NCBI GenBank assembly: GCA_024305405.1
Contig: JAKNDB010000109.1
Location: 1,364,001 to 1,428,000 of the forward strand
DNA length: 64,000 nucleotides
Origin: Dirofilaria immitis
Lineage: Eukaryota > Nematoda > Chromadorea > Rhabditida > Onchocercidae
Direction: 5' to 3'
Shown here one piece after another: positions 1 to 13,200 of this stretch (positions are counted from its first letter, which is position 1; every line of letters starts with the position of its first letter). Both the position numbers and the translations under genes were made by a program. The notes below the pieces were generated by a model that saw nothing but the letters and a program-made list of their open reading frames with translations, ran no database searches and was not told the DNA's origin.

Positions 1-156
1 TTTGCACTATTTGCTGCTAAAAAGAAAATGTACCAATTGGTATCAAAGAATGCGGATGTAACGCTACGACTGTTCTCGATATATAATGATGAATCATTTG
101 TCTTGTCTTCGACGAACGAAATAACAGGTACACCAATTTCACAATTAAACAGTTAA
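1..156 (+). CDS. C-terminal 51 codons of an unidentified gene (partial)
   Basis: The window opens inside an open frame that starts at base 1 and ends at a TAA at 154-156. It encodes about 51 residues, including AAKKKMYQLVSKNADVTLRL and ending in SQLNS. Composition and lack of stops look like real coding sequence, unlike the flanking AT-rich DNA. A canonical AATAAA lies about 85 bases after the stop (around 239-244), which fits a 3' end. A GT at 127-128 could instead be a splice donor, in which case the exon would end there and the gene would continue. I do not recognise the family. The rest of the gene lies upstream of the window. Confidence 0.5.
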   Translation, partial: FALFAAKKKMYQLVSKNADVTLRLFSIYNDESFVLSSTNEITGTPISQLNS

Positions 157-273
157 CTTCTTTCTTTTTTTTCTATCTCTCTCTCTCCCCTTCTCTCTCT
201 TTTCCCTTTTCTTCAGTTCTTCTATTGTTTGATTACTAAATAAAATTAATTATGCCAATTATAAATGATTAGT

Positions 274-432
274 AATCAAATAAAAAAGAATACGATTATA
301 TTAATAATCATTATCAACATTACTAATCAAATCAAGAAGATATGATTGTGCTAACAATTATTATAAAGACCAATCAGTAATCAAATTAAAATGATATGAT
401 TATATTAATAATCATTATTAAGATTATCAGTC
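274..432. repeat. Three-copy degenerate tandem repeat, about 51-54 bp unit
   Basis: Three consecutive copies begin with AATCAAAT at about 274, 325 and 379. Each carries a GATTATATTAATAATCATTA-like core and ends in a TTAC/TCAGT-like segment. The middle copy is the most diverged. It lies just past the poly(A) signal of the gene at the left edge. Confidence 0.55.
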
Positions 433-700
433 ATATGGAATAGATATAATGATTAAATCAAATTTCTTCAATAAATAAACAACAGATATATCATTTTCAC
501 ATCAAACAATTTATTCCCTTTTTTTCCAATTCTTCCATTGTTTAATGTTTAAAAGTTGAAGAGTATGCTGATTACGAAATGATTATTGTTAGATGAAGAG
601 AAGATATGATTATATAGATAATTAATCAATCAATTAACTTAATTTTATCATATCATATTCATGATATTATAATATAGGAAAATCAACTTTCTATGTGTGT

Positions 701-703
<3 letters not shown>

Positions 704-733
<30 letters not shown>
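704..733. repeat. GA dinucleotide microsatellite
   Basis: A run of GA repeats on the plus strand, followed by GGGG and an AAG-rich tail. Confidence 0.9.
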
Positions 734-736
<3 letters not shown>

Positions 737-2208
737 AGAGAAGAAGAAGAAAAAAAAGTGGAAGAATGGTTTGTTTGCGACATATTTATCCTCTAGCAGT
801 TATATATGTTTCTTCTATCAATCAACTCTATCAAAATTAAATAGGAAAGGGAGAAAAAAAAGCGGAAAAATTTCATTTATCCATTTTTCCTCTTTACTTT
901 TGTCAAAGATAAAATATCATTAATTTAAAAGTTTGAGCAAAAATATTTTATATATAATTGCATGGAATGTAGGAAAAGGAAAAAATAAAATATATATGTT
1001 TCAAGTTAATCATTATACGATTTCAAAATTAATTATTCGATTTCAAATTTTTGAAAAAAAAGAAATACATTAGCAGTGATGATTATTAAAATTATTGATA
1101 ATAAAAATTTTGCTAAATCAAAATGAATAAGCTTAAAATAAATTAACTTAAATGTGATATTACTCATCCAATAATCCATCAAATAACCAATCATTTCTCG
1201 ACTACTTTGGATGAATAAAAATTATAAACAATCAGCTTGGAAAGTTGAAATATGTTAAAATTGCAATTGTTCTCATCTCTTTATCTTACATAAACAGATC
1301 ATACATTTTTTGAATTACAAAAATCCATTAACATACTTCTTTTTGCACCAAAAGTATTAAATGTGTAGCAGAAACATTTAAATTAGATCTGCAAAAAAAA
1401 AAAGAAAAAAGGAATCTATAAAATTCACAGATTTATTTGTAGAAATATAATCCCATAATGAATTAAAATTAATGACTGATAATTGATAGATTGATTTAGA
1501 AATATAAAAAACAAACAAAAAAAAAAGAAAAGAAAACGAAAACACTGATAAAATTTATCAGATAGTTATGATGAATTATTGAAAATGATTTTTATTATCA
1601 TTTTTCTTTTGAAAGTTTTAAATAAATTTAACAATAAAAAGGAAAAGTTCATTCAATAGCAAAACAAAGAGGAATATATTTATATAAAATAGACGATGAT
1701 ATGTTTCAAAATATTTTATGAATAAAATGTAAACAAAAGTTAATTGTAACATTTTATTACAAAATAATATAAATGATATGTCTATCGTTTTCAAAATATT
1801 TTTTTTTTTTTGATTCCTAAATTATATTTCATATTTATAAAAATATAAATAAGAAAAACAAATGTTTTAATTCAACAATTTTCTTTACATTTGGTTTTTA
1901 AAAAAAAAAAAGAAAAAGGAAAAATGAAAGAGGGAAAGTACCACCTAGTTCCGTAAATTCATTGCTCAAGTATTTTTGAGACATGAATTATAAAATATAG
2001 GAAAAAGGTGATACGATACATTTTCGATATATATATGCTTTTTTTTTTTTTTTGCAAACATATATATATACCTGTATATGTTCATACTGTAACATACTTA
2101 TGACATTTAAATTTAAAAGACGAGTTCCTTTTTTTTTTTTTTATTTTCTATTATTTTTCTTTTTTTTTCGAAATTTTTTTTTCTTAACTGCAATAGAGGA
2201 AGGTATTT

Positions 2209-2263
<55 letters not shown>
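2209..2263. repeat. GA dinucleotide microsatellite
   Basis: About 25 GA units with one GGGA interruption. It is preceded by long T tracts. Confidence 0.9.
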
Positions 2264-3389
2264 GAATAAGAAAAGAAATTGGTAACTGAAAGTTGAAGGA
2301 TATTATGACGTCAAATTTCAATGAAATAACAAAAATTTCAAGTTATTATTAAATAAACAATGGAAATACGAAATAGATAATAAATCTTAATTAATCAATT
2401 TTTATCACTTGGAATTTGCTGAATTTCGTCAATTAATTAAATATACATTTAGAAATGGTATGAGAGCATTTTGAGACTTTTAAAATTCAATAATATTTTT
2501 ATGATTCAATAAAGTGAAGGAAATTGTATGATTAGAATGTTTAATCTTAATGGAATATTTTTGAAATTAAAATTTAATTTGCTTTTAATCCAACAACATC
2601 ATTGAGATTGTTAAATTTAATACCATTATGCATGTAACAATCCTGGATCGGTATCTCGAAGAAGGCACATGGTATATTTTTATCGATAAATTAATTATAT
2701 AAAATTTACCTAATGACACAAACTATCAAAAGAAATTTAACAAATTCTGAAATAGAAATTTTTGATAAAAAGTGAAACAATGTTTGACTAATTTCTGTAG
2801 TGATGTGATAGCAAATGTGCTATAATATTCTAATTATCGAGGTTACTGATAAGATATGGCTAAACGACAGCGAAGGATATTATTGAGATTAATGATAGAC
2901 GAATCAATGATGATAAGAATTATGATAATGACAATAATTATCAAATAATAGGCTGATAGGAAGGTTGAATGTACAACAAGAAGTTGAAGTGAGGAAGGAT
3001 GGAGAAGATAGATGAATTATAGATTGTCTTAAAAGGTGAAAATATTTTGGAGTAAAGAGGAAGAAAGAAATGAAAGGTTGGAAAGGAAGAGAAATGAATT
3101 AAATATAATGTGTACATAGATGATGATTATCGATAACGGGAAAGGTGATAAGAGACGATACGGGGCGAAGAAGTAGCACAGAGCTTCGGCGATATCGGAA
3201 GAGGAGGTTGTGGCAAACGATTAATATGACGGATACAGTGGGAATAAAGCGGAACGAATGAGTCACGCTGTTCACGTGGAAGCTTCCTGGTAGCCATTTC
3301 CTTCTTGCTTGTTCACTTCAATATATTTTCTTCCTGCCATGAGCAAATATCCTACTTTTCTGCAATCATTTTTGCTTACAACATGTGCA

Positions 3390-3494
3390 AACATGCATAC
3401 ACACACACACACACACATACACATACACACACACACACATACATTCATACATACATACGTACATACACATACACATACACATACATACACATAC

Positions 3495-3539
<45 letters not shown>

Positions 3540-3545
3540 AATGCA
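3390..3545. repeat. Compound CA/TA/CATA microsatellite
   Basis: A mixed array of (AC)n, (ATAC)n and (TA)n blocks on the plus strand. It opens several overlapping Thr-His or Cys-Val frames on both strands that are not genes. Confidence 0.92.
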
Positions 3546-6500
3546 TAGATACACACACAGACGGTCAGATGAGCAGAGAAACGGATGATAGTTGTTGATG
3601 ATGATCATCCTGATCGAGAATTGCAATGAAATGGGAATCGAGAAATAAAGGACTAATCCTAAGGTTTAATTTTTACGCACTTTTTATATAATGCTTTTCA
3701 ATTTCAAACATTTTTTGGAACCTATTTTGGTCAATTAAATGAATAGAGGTTCATGACCAGGTCAACTAAACATAGGTTCGGATGGCTGTAAATGTTTATA
3801 GCTTAAAGTTGTATCATTATGATGATTTGGAAGAGAATCAAAATGACAATTGGCATCATGGATGAAAATAGGAAAGCAGGTATTATTTTGATGGAGAGAA
3901 AGAATAGCAGGATAAATGTAGGAATTATAAATGACACCTGAACAGGTATCATTTATCAATGCAAATCATTTGTAAAACAAACAAATATCAAGAACGATCA
4001 TTAGATTTACTTTCAATATGCTTCATAAAATCACTTTGATAACAAAATTTTGTTCAATACTTTACAGCCCAATAATTGTGATGACAGTTTTATGATGGCA
4101 GAAAAAACAAACAAAAATTTTATGATTATATTCTAAGACTAACGGAAGCGGATAATTAACCAAACAGGTGATAAAGTATATTTTTAGAAACATATAAAAT
4201 AAAACAGAAGTTTAAGCTATTAAATGAATAATAATATTGTTAGCAGGTTAATCCTTTCAAAAATCCGATTGCCTCACTTAAATATTTTCCACATTATAGC
4301 ATATAACGGATTCAGGAAATAATTATGATAGAATAAGATCGTTAATTTTGATTGAAATAATAAAATTCTAAATTTCCGGAGATCACTGTTTAATGAGGAA
4401 GGGTAAGAAAATAATTGAATTGCAATAATGGATAGAATTGGTTAGAGGACAAGAAATCATAATAACACATAATTTTCATTGCATCTGGAACAAATTTACT
4501 TTTTGAATTGGAATGTTGAACGAAACTTTCGACATCAAATGGCGGCCGCTCTTTTCCCTTCTGTTTTCCAATGAAGTTTGTTGAATGGAAATAGTGTGAA
4601 TTAAAAAGCGAATATCTGATGACCTCAGTACAATGTCACTTAACCACTTTACCTATCTATTTATTTATATGATTATGGTCATATCAAAATATTTCATTAC
4701 TTTCTCCTGTTATCACTTCTATTTCTTACTCATTTATTCTGAACATATTATGATTGATTGTTAATTTGCCATGACACTATATTGACAACTGCAGCTTGTC
4801 ATGATAGAATACAAACACTGAGACGAATCAAGACGTAAAAACATAAGATATGATTAATGTATATTGAAAATGGCGCAAAAGTGATATTGGATTAGCAGAG
4901 CTCTTACTAAGATAAATCAATCATTATGAAATAAATCTGACAAAAGTTATCATGATTTAGCAATATCAGAAATTGCAAATTATCTTTCATGCTAACAGAT
5001 TTTCTGTGATTGTATAAAAGAGTATCATTATGATACTGGTATATCAATTAGCTGATGCAAATATTCACATTATCAAATATCATTCATCGCTGTATATATA
5101 ATTATCACTCGATTATTGGAAGAAATAAAATATTACTACGGAAATTTCGTCAAAATAAAACAATGGTAGATTTGAAGTGCTGTACTGCTACTATGATAAT
5201 TGAATATTTAAAGGAATGAAGAGATTCATTCCGGTAATAATCATCCTAATTTACAAATGCCATTCATAATAACTAAGCTTTCAACAAGCATATTTCTAAT
5301 AGTATCCAAAAATCAGAAAACTATTAGATAAATGTTGTAAGAAAGATTGATGAAATATTCTCTTATCACATAAAAGGCCTACCATTAAGATGATTGTAAT
5401 GATACTGATTTACAGTATATTCATATATTAGTTATCAATGAAAATTTATTGAAATGATTGTAATGATACTGTAAATTAGTTAGTTTATACAAATCATATC
5501 ATTATCAGAAAATTATTTTATATACTATTACTAGCATATCATTGTAATTCTATATCCATATCAATTAAATGATAGCAAAAAAATCATTTCCTGATTAATA
5601 TTTTCATTGATAGAAAAAAAAACGGATGAATACAATTGTAATTTATCCGTTTTTCATGCTCAGCAGTTTCATATGTTAGATTTGATAATAAATTTAAAAT
5701 ATCTAAGCAATAAACTATTCCTATTGCTTTTGCTATTATGTATCCAGGTGTGTCGCTGTGGATACCAAATGAAAAGAAGAAATATATGATAAATGAATGA
5801 AATAGGCATAAATATAAATATAAATATTTTAAAAAAAAAAAAAGAAATATATATATACTGTAAAATTTTTCTTATTTTTATAAAGGCAAAAGAAAATGTA
5901 TGAAAATATTTGTCATTAACGGAACAACAAAGATGACAATGACAATGTGACACGAACCGCTATTAGTAATTGAGTCCAAGGTTAACTAATGAAACATGAT
6001 ATGAGGATAAGAGGATCATTTTAGCAATCGACAAAATTAGCAATCTTTTCTATCATCATCAATAAAATTTTCTCTCCTAAAGAGAAGACAAAAGAAGGCG
6101 AGGAAAAGAAGGGAAGAAAAGAAAAAGGAAAATAATTCTATCACTACTAGTAATAATCAGTAAGTAATTTTGCAAGAAGAAATGATAAATGATGGGAAGG
6201 AAATATTTAGAAGAATGAAGAGATGCGAGAAATGAAGTAAACAGTACGATTTAAAAAAAAAAAAAAAGAAGAAAAAGAAGCGGTTAATTTTTTAGAGGAA
6301 AAGATGGAGAAGAAAAGATGAGCATGGAATGATAGCAAGCAAAAAGAAACTAAGAATAAAAATTCGAAAAAAAAAAAAAAGAAGAAAATATAAGTATTTA
6401 ATGTGGAACGGTTGATAATGTGGACAAGTAGCCGAATCTTGTGATCGCTCTTTCTTCCGTTCGATTCTCGTTATAACGGTCTTGATGAACTGCTGTTGTT

Positions 6501-9002
6501 CTTATCCCGCCCCGATGAAAGAAGAAAATCAAAAAGGTGGACTAAAATGACAACGGTACGTTGCTGTTATCGACAGTGTGTGGACATCATGATGACAATG
6601 CTTCATCGGACCGTTACTGTCAACCTCTTCGTTTCTTAACTTCCTTCTCTCACTCTTCATTCAACCACCATCTTCAAGGCCAAATCATATCTCATCGATA
6701 ATGCGATATTGCCGAACAGAAAGGCGTTGCTTTTTCATCGATGTAGTATCTCTTCAGAAAATCGGCAACAAACGTTGTTGTCATCCATCGGATGGCGATC
6801 GGGGAAGATAGATGCTGGAGGAAGGAAGGGATGAAAGAGGAAAGAAATACATTGTTGCAAAATTGTGCTTCTTGAACGAAATCGGTCATTTATCCGATTT
6901 CCCTTATTTGTTATATGATGTGATAGATATAGATGGACGAGAGAGGATACACCAAGAAACAGAATGACCTTAATCGAAAATCAAGTTTGTTACACTACTG
7001 TTCCTAAGCCATCTTTCTTCCCCGCCATCTTTCGTGTCACCTCTTCTCCTTGAGCTTTCCAATTCTCATCATCATATTTATGAACTTCTTGAAGACAGAA
7101 AGATTCTTTCATTGAAATGAATTATATGTGAATGAATGAATGGATGTAAGATGATCTTATCAATAATGATGATGATAATAGTATTACTTTTTTTTCCGCA
7201 GCTCATAATATTTCAGCAATACATCACTGGCTCACTCTTATTTAGACGACTCATATCAACTGATAAGGCATCATCATCGTTATCATTATGCTTGTTCCCA
7301 CTATGCCAGTCTCTTTTCCATTATTTTAGCCATGCGAATAATTAATATACATATATATATTTATGATGAAAAACTAAGAGCAATCATCCTTAATTTAACT
7401 TACTAGAAGGTCAAAGAATCATTTTTATGAGAAAAACAAGTCGAAAAACGGACGAAAAAAACAATGAAAAAAGGTCATAAAGGTGATGAAAGACAAAGTT
7501 AAAATGGAAAAAAAAAAAGAAAACTATTCCAAAGAATTGAAAAAAAAAAAAAAACAAGACAAAAACATCGTAAGAATATTACACCTTGCAAATACAAAAG
7601 AAAAGGGAATGAAGAAGCACCCTCCCAAAAACAAAACAAAAAGAGAAAACAGAATTACCCGAAAATCTTTTTGTCAATTATCAGCCAGCGTATTCATCCT
7701 TCTAAATTACATTGACTCATGTTGAATTTACAACCTTTTGATTAGCTAATACAATCTTAGCTTTCACCAATATTCACTATTTGTGAGTGTTTAAGTATCA
7801 AAAAAGAGGAAAGAGAAAAAAATTTTAATAATCTTATCAGTATTCATTTTTTATTTTTAATGTATGAAATTATAAGAAATAAAATTTAATAATTCGATTA
7901 AAGTCTATCATATAAGAATGATAATGAGTATCATTGATTCTAATTTGATATGAGGAGATAATAATATTCTTTCTTAAAATTTGAAAATAATATTGCATAA
8001 TTATTGATGTTTCACAGGACTGACTATACATTTATTTAATCTTTCTTTTCTTTTTTTTTTTTTTCAATTCATTAGAATCATTTCGTATGGAAGTTAAAAT
8101 ATATTGGAGAAAATAAGACAAATATAATTTTCATTCAGCACTAAGATTTCATATTTTGATCTTTTCAATTTTAATCACTTTTTTCTATAATCAATAATAT
8201 TATCCAATATTGATAACTTAATGATGCATATGTATTTGAACATTTTGCAAATGAATCTGAAAATTCTGAAGAATCACGTTGTCCTTCAAATAATCCAGAC
8301 TAAATGAAGAGATAATGATTAAATATTGGGCAAATAATACTGAAAATGAGACATTGTACGACTCAACGATTGATGCAATCCAAAAAAAAAAAAAAAAAAA
8401 AGGAAGTTTATCATTCAATAATTATAATTTAATCAGAAAAAATTTAAAGAGAAATTTAAATTAAACGAAGCAACAAAAAAATAGCGGTTGATAAATTTTG
8501 TACGTTAATAAATCGGAAATTTCCGCAATTTTCATTTTTTTTTAAATTTTTAAGCATATTATCATTACAATTAATAGGAAATTATTGCAATTGAATAATG
8601 AATTTGTTGTTGTCTTTCAAAGTATGAATAAAAATGATTGATCAATTTAATATTTTGTTTAACTATGATTGATAACAAAATGATGAATTAATTATATAAT
8701 TGATAAATGATGATTAAATTCGATATAAATAGATATAGAATTATCATTTAATTATTAAAAGTATATGCAAAGTTAATAGTTAACTGATTGTTTTAATTAA
8801 ATCTCTTCTATCATTTTTTTTCTTTTGTTTTATCGTTTTTTTCCTTTTTTCACTAATTTCATTTTATTGTTTAAGCTTTGGAAGATTGAATTGCAATTAA
8901 ATGAATGCATCATTTATTTTAAATGACTGAAATAATTTTGGTAATTAATTAAATTTTCGTTTTGTCACAATCTTATTTATTTATGTCATCTATTTCAATC
9001 TT

Positions 9003-9061
9003 TCCCTCTCTTTCCCCTCTCTTTCCCTCTCTCTCTTCTCTCTCTCTCTCTCTCTCTCTCA
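9003..9061. repeat. CT-rich pyrimidine microsatellite
   Basis: CCCTCT blocks grade into a pure CT run ending at about 9060. Confidence 0.85.
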
Positions 9062-9196
9062 TTTGTTTCTGTGTTTGTTCCATTTGCTTTTAATATTAAC
9101 ATAAAATGACATTCCTGTCGTAATATATATATACATGTATTATGCAATAGATTTTTAGATCTGATTTAAAAAAGCTTCAAAATTACTAATACTGTG

Positions 9197-9264
9197 AGAT
9201 TGCTTACTGTAGTTACTGACAGCTGGTAATATGAATAATAGATGATGAATACAGTAAGCAATCT
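9197..9264. repeat. 15-bp perfect inverted repeat with a 38-nt loop
   Basis: AGATTGCTTACTGTA at 197-211 of this kilobase is matched exactly by its reverse complement TACAGTAAGCAATCT at 250-264. It could form a hairpin in RNA or DNA. No further pairing or gene context is evident. Confidence 0.6.
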
Positions 9265-9621
9265 TAAAAACAATCAACATTCCTCTTTATGAAAAAAAAA
9301 AAAAAGAAGAAAAAAAACTCCGTGGAAAATTTATATGAAATATTCATCAAAATATCATAAACTTATTCATATAGTCTTCGATATGTTCAATTCAATTTAG
9401 ACAAAGAAAAAAATGGTAAGGTATCAGTAATCAAAGACATAATAATAATTTTTGAAATTATGAATAAAATAGAATTTAAAATATTCAAAAGAAAAAAATT
9501 AACAATAAAAGGTATTATATAGATTGATACATACAACTATAATACTGATTGCTTTGTGCTAATGAATAAACAAGCAAAGAGTTGAAAAAGAAAAAGTTCG
9601 ATAAGAAAGGACTGATGAAGA

Positions 9622-9795
9622 TGAAAAGTGGAGGAAGAAGTGAGCAAGAGGTGGAGGAATGGAGGAAAAGATGGAGGAAGAAGTGGAGGAAAAGACAGAG
9701 GAAGTGGAGGAAAGACAGAGGAAGAAGTGGAAGAAAAGGTGGAGGAAAAGGTGCAGGAAAAGGTGGAGGAAAAGGTAGAGGAAATGATGGAGGAA
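9622..9795. repeat. GGA/GGAAAA purine-rich degenerate repeat
   Basis: About 170 bases of AGG, GGAGGAAA and GTGGAGGAAAA units on the plus strand with almost no pyrimidines. It produces Gly-Lys-Arg, Glu-Val-Glu and Ser-Thr-Phe frames in all phases, which I take as repeat artefacts. Confidence 0.8.
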
Positions 9796-10099
9796 AATTC
9801 AGCCACCGCTAAAATTCAGTAACAAATTTTCATCTTTTTTTCCGCAACGATAGATAGCCACTGATGATAATTGTAAAAATAGTTGCTGATCGTGGTTGGC
9901 AAAACTGAATGATAGGCAATGAAATGAATGATGTTAGCTGGTGATAGTCAGGAAGGAGCTAAAGTATTGTTAGCTATTAAAAGGTAGGATTGGTTGAGCA
10001 GGAGAGAATGGCGTAGATGATGTACGGGATTCGAGAGTAGAGAGCTCTCCTGTTCAACTTCAACTTCGCTGACTCTCATGTCCTGTATGTGCAGCTGCT

Positions 10100-10252
10100 A
10101 TTCCTTCACCCTTCATCCTTCATCCTTCATCATCATCCTTCATCTTTCATCCCTCATCCTTCATTCTTCGCCTCCTTTTCCTCTTCCTCTTCCTCTTCCT
10201 CTTTCTCTTCTCTCTTCCTCTTCCTCTTCCTCTTCCTCCTCTCTTCTCTTCA
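10100..10252. repeat. CTTCAT / CTCTTC pyrimidine-rich tandem repeats
   Basis: An array of CTTCATC units is followed by CCTCTT units. It is the strand-opposite counterpart in composition to the purine tract 300 bases upstream. Confidence 0.8.
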
Positions 10253-13200
10253 ATCCCTAAGTAAAATGATCGGATCATTTTTGAACTGTACGAATTGAAA
10301 TATCTTTCCAATCAGCAATAGCTCTTAATTTAATCACAAATATTCAGCATAAGAAAATTAACTCTGTGGCAAAGGTCATTACGTTGTATTATTTCAATAT
10401 ATTATTTACTTATAATCATAAGTGTTATATGCTAAAGTTCATTTTTTTTCCACCCAATATTTTTATCATAAATGCGGCAAATCTTTTATTAAAAGTTTTT
10501 TTTTGATTTCATAAAGATCAATTTGAACGTAAATTGAATAAATGGGAAAGAAATAAAAAGAAATTTTATAAAAAATAAATATTAATTAAATGTTTAAAAT
10601 ATAGGATAAAGTTCAATTTTTTTAGCTATTTCTCGACACAGTAGTAATCATTGCAGAGAAATATTCATTCAATTAAATAGTACTCATTGTGATCGATTTT
10701 ATCAATTTCATCATTCTCGCCTTTGTATTTAAAAAAAAAAAAAGTGATTAGACGAAAATTAAATGACTCTTATTATTGTACGTAGAGAATTTCCTTATAA
10801 TCCCTTCTTTTTATTATCTTTTTTTTTAACAAAAGATTAAAAGTATTATTTAAATTTATCATTTCGAAAATATAAAGCATTTTAAAATCATTTCTACTAT
10901 ATTCAGTTTAATTAAATCATTATAAAGTTCTAAGATGGGAATAGTCGAATAATGCTGGAAAGCGATTGAACATATTTGAAACTTTAAATTTACTAACCAA
11001 CAATAGAGAAATCAATTATCAACAAGGTCTAGCAAATTAACATTTCATGACTTTGATTATTAGCAACCTTAAGGGATAAATGAATTAGATTGGAAAGATT
11101 ATTCTTTAGCTTCTTTAAGAAAATAAATACGAAATATTACCTAATCGTAATCGAAAAATCTTCTGTAGTAGATTAAACAAGTAGTTATAAAATTGAGAAA
11201 TAAAAAGTTTCCATAAAGAATTAATCTTTGCAATGGAATGAATGATAATAGAATGATTAAGAGGAGATAAGTTGCTTATTAAAGCTTTAAAAAAAAGAAA
11301 AAGATTGAGATACTAAAATTCTTTGTATATTGAAAAATAATTATTGTGTGGGATGATATAAAGGTAGTGCAAATATAAGAGAAAGATGAAAATAATAATA
11401 ATTTCAGTATATTATGTGAATTTCTAGAAAAAGAACAGAAAATAAAAGTAAGGAAGGAAGGAAAAAAACGAGACTTCCTGGTTAGATTGGAAAGATACAT
11501 CAATGAATATAGGAAGGATTCTTTTTATTATTAGTAAAAGAATGTTAAGAAAAAAAGAAAAAAACTTAGAATGATAGCGCAACAATATCAGATGGATCAT
11601 TTCTGTGAGCTACAATATTAGCAATCATATCGTATCGTAATACTAAAATGACATAAATCAGAGAAGAATTTAGAATCCACGAACAGTTGAATATTTCTTT
11701 GTTCAACATTAACAAAAAAAATCGAGCAGATGACAAAAGTTAGCAATACTTCATCGTAACTGCGATGCACCATCTTCTTACAAAGCGAACTATCAATTTA
11801 TCATATCATTCTATCATACTACATTTCGACCACAACAATTTATTTATATGATATATTACTTTGATTTATCATTAATTATAATTTGGTCCAAATGTCTCGT
11901 CGTCTGAAGCCAATATTTGTAATTTTCAAATATATGTAAAAAACAAGCAATCTTTGTTATCAAATATATTTTGGGAAATTTGACATATTTTAATGCAAAA
12001 GAAAAATGAAAACTTATTTTATGAATATTTTTATTTAGAAATGATAAATAAATTCTTTTGAACATTTAAAAAAGATGCATATTATACGTAACTTTTTGTT
12101 TATGCATTTTGATTTGTCCTAACGATATTTCAGACTTCAGAATTGAGAAATGAGAATAAACATAATATATTAGTTTATAAGATAAGCTATCAGAATTTTC
12201 TTGAAACAAACTTTTTTCGATCATGATGAATCAATGGAACATTTTATAATATATTGTAGAATTAATTTTTTAAAAATCTATGATAAAGATAAAGATTGCT
12301 GAAAAATTATCAATCCATAAATGATTATTTCCTTTATTTTATTATTGAAAAACTAAATATACTATTTGTCTCCCTTCTTTTGCTTAGTGATATCATTGAT
12401 CAGTGAATTTATGTTTAAAATCATTCCATCAAAAAAGAACTTTTCAATCAAAAAAATGATCAAAAGTAAAGAATGAAATGTAATTCGACATGTTTCAAGA
12501 TTATATCACTTTTTAACAAATAATATTTATTTCGATATATTCAAACTTCATCTTTCACAAGTATAATTTAAATCATTTCATTATAATCCATAAATGAGTC
12601 AAATTATGTAAAAGTTATTTATGTTTACTTAAAAATATCCCAAACGAATTGTGAAGTTGGAAATTGGGAGAAAATTCTAAACAAAGACTGTCTAGCATTG
12701 TTTGTCTCAGTAATCGGTACCTCTTTTTTTTTTTCTTTCGAGCGATAGTTTTTTTCTTTTTTATTTGTCGCACCCAATATGGAAGAATTTTTGTGTAAGC
12801 ACGATACGGTAGTATCAAAAAGTTCGGAATGTTGTTCGCCGCAAGATGTAGAAATGAACGAGATGAATTGGAAAGTTTGAATTAACGAGAAAGGATGGAA
12901 GAAGGGATAAAGAGAACAACAGGAAAAGTGAGAAAACCCTGCATAAAATATTTATTTTGTCTTCTGTTTTAGGGATATTTAATATAAAAATGGATAAAAT
13001 TGGTTACATTAGAAGATAAGAGATGATATCTACGGAAACCATTTTATCTAAATAATTTGTACATATGGTCACAATCTGGCTGCGTTGTTCCTGATTAATA
13101 TCAAATTTGTGGTTGCTGATGTTGCTTACCAATATTTTAGAAACAAAACAGATGAACTTTCGCTTCCCCTTTTCTTTACAATGCAAATATCCTTTTAACA

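Noticed and set aside
2052..2285. 77-codon ORF with Arg-Glu repeats
   Set aside because: It is produced by poly-T followed by a GA microsatellite. There is no domain and no splice context.
3272..3626. Several overlapping Cys-Val and Thr-His frames on both strands
   Set aside because: All are translations of the CA/TA microsatellite.
6990..7112. 40-aa minus-strand ATG frame rich in Glu/Lys
   Set aside because: Mildly protein-like but very short, in purine-biased DNA, with no exon partners.
9537..9822. Ser-Thr-Phe and Gly-Lys-Arg frames
   Set aside because: They arise from the GGA-rich purine repeat in every phase.
10078..10298. His-Pro-Ser / Ser-rich frames
   Set aside because: Pyrimidine tandem repeat, not coding.
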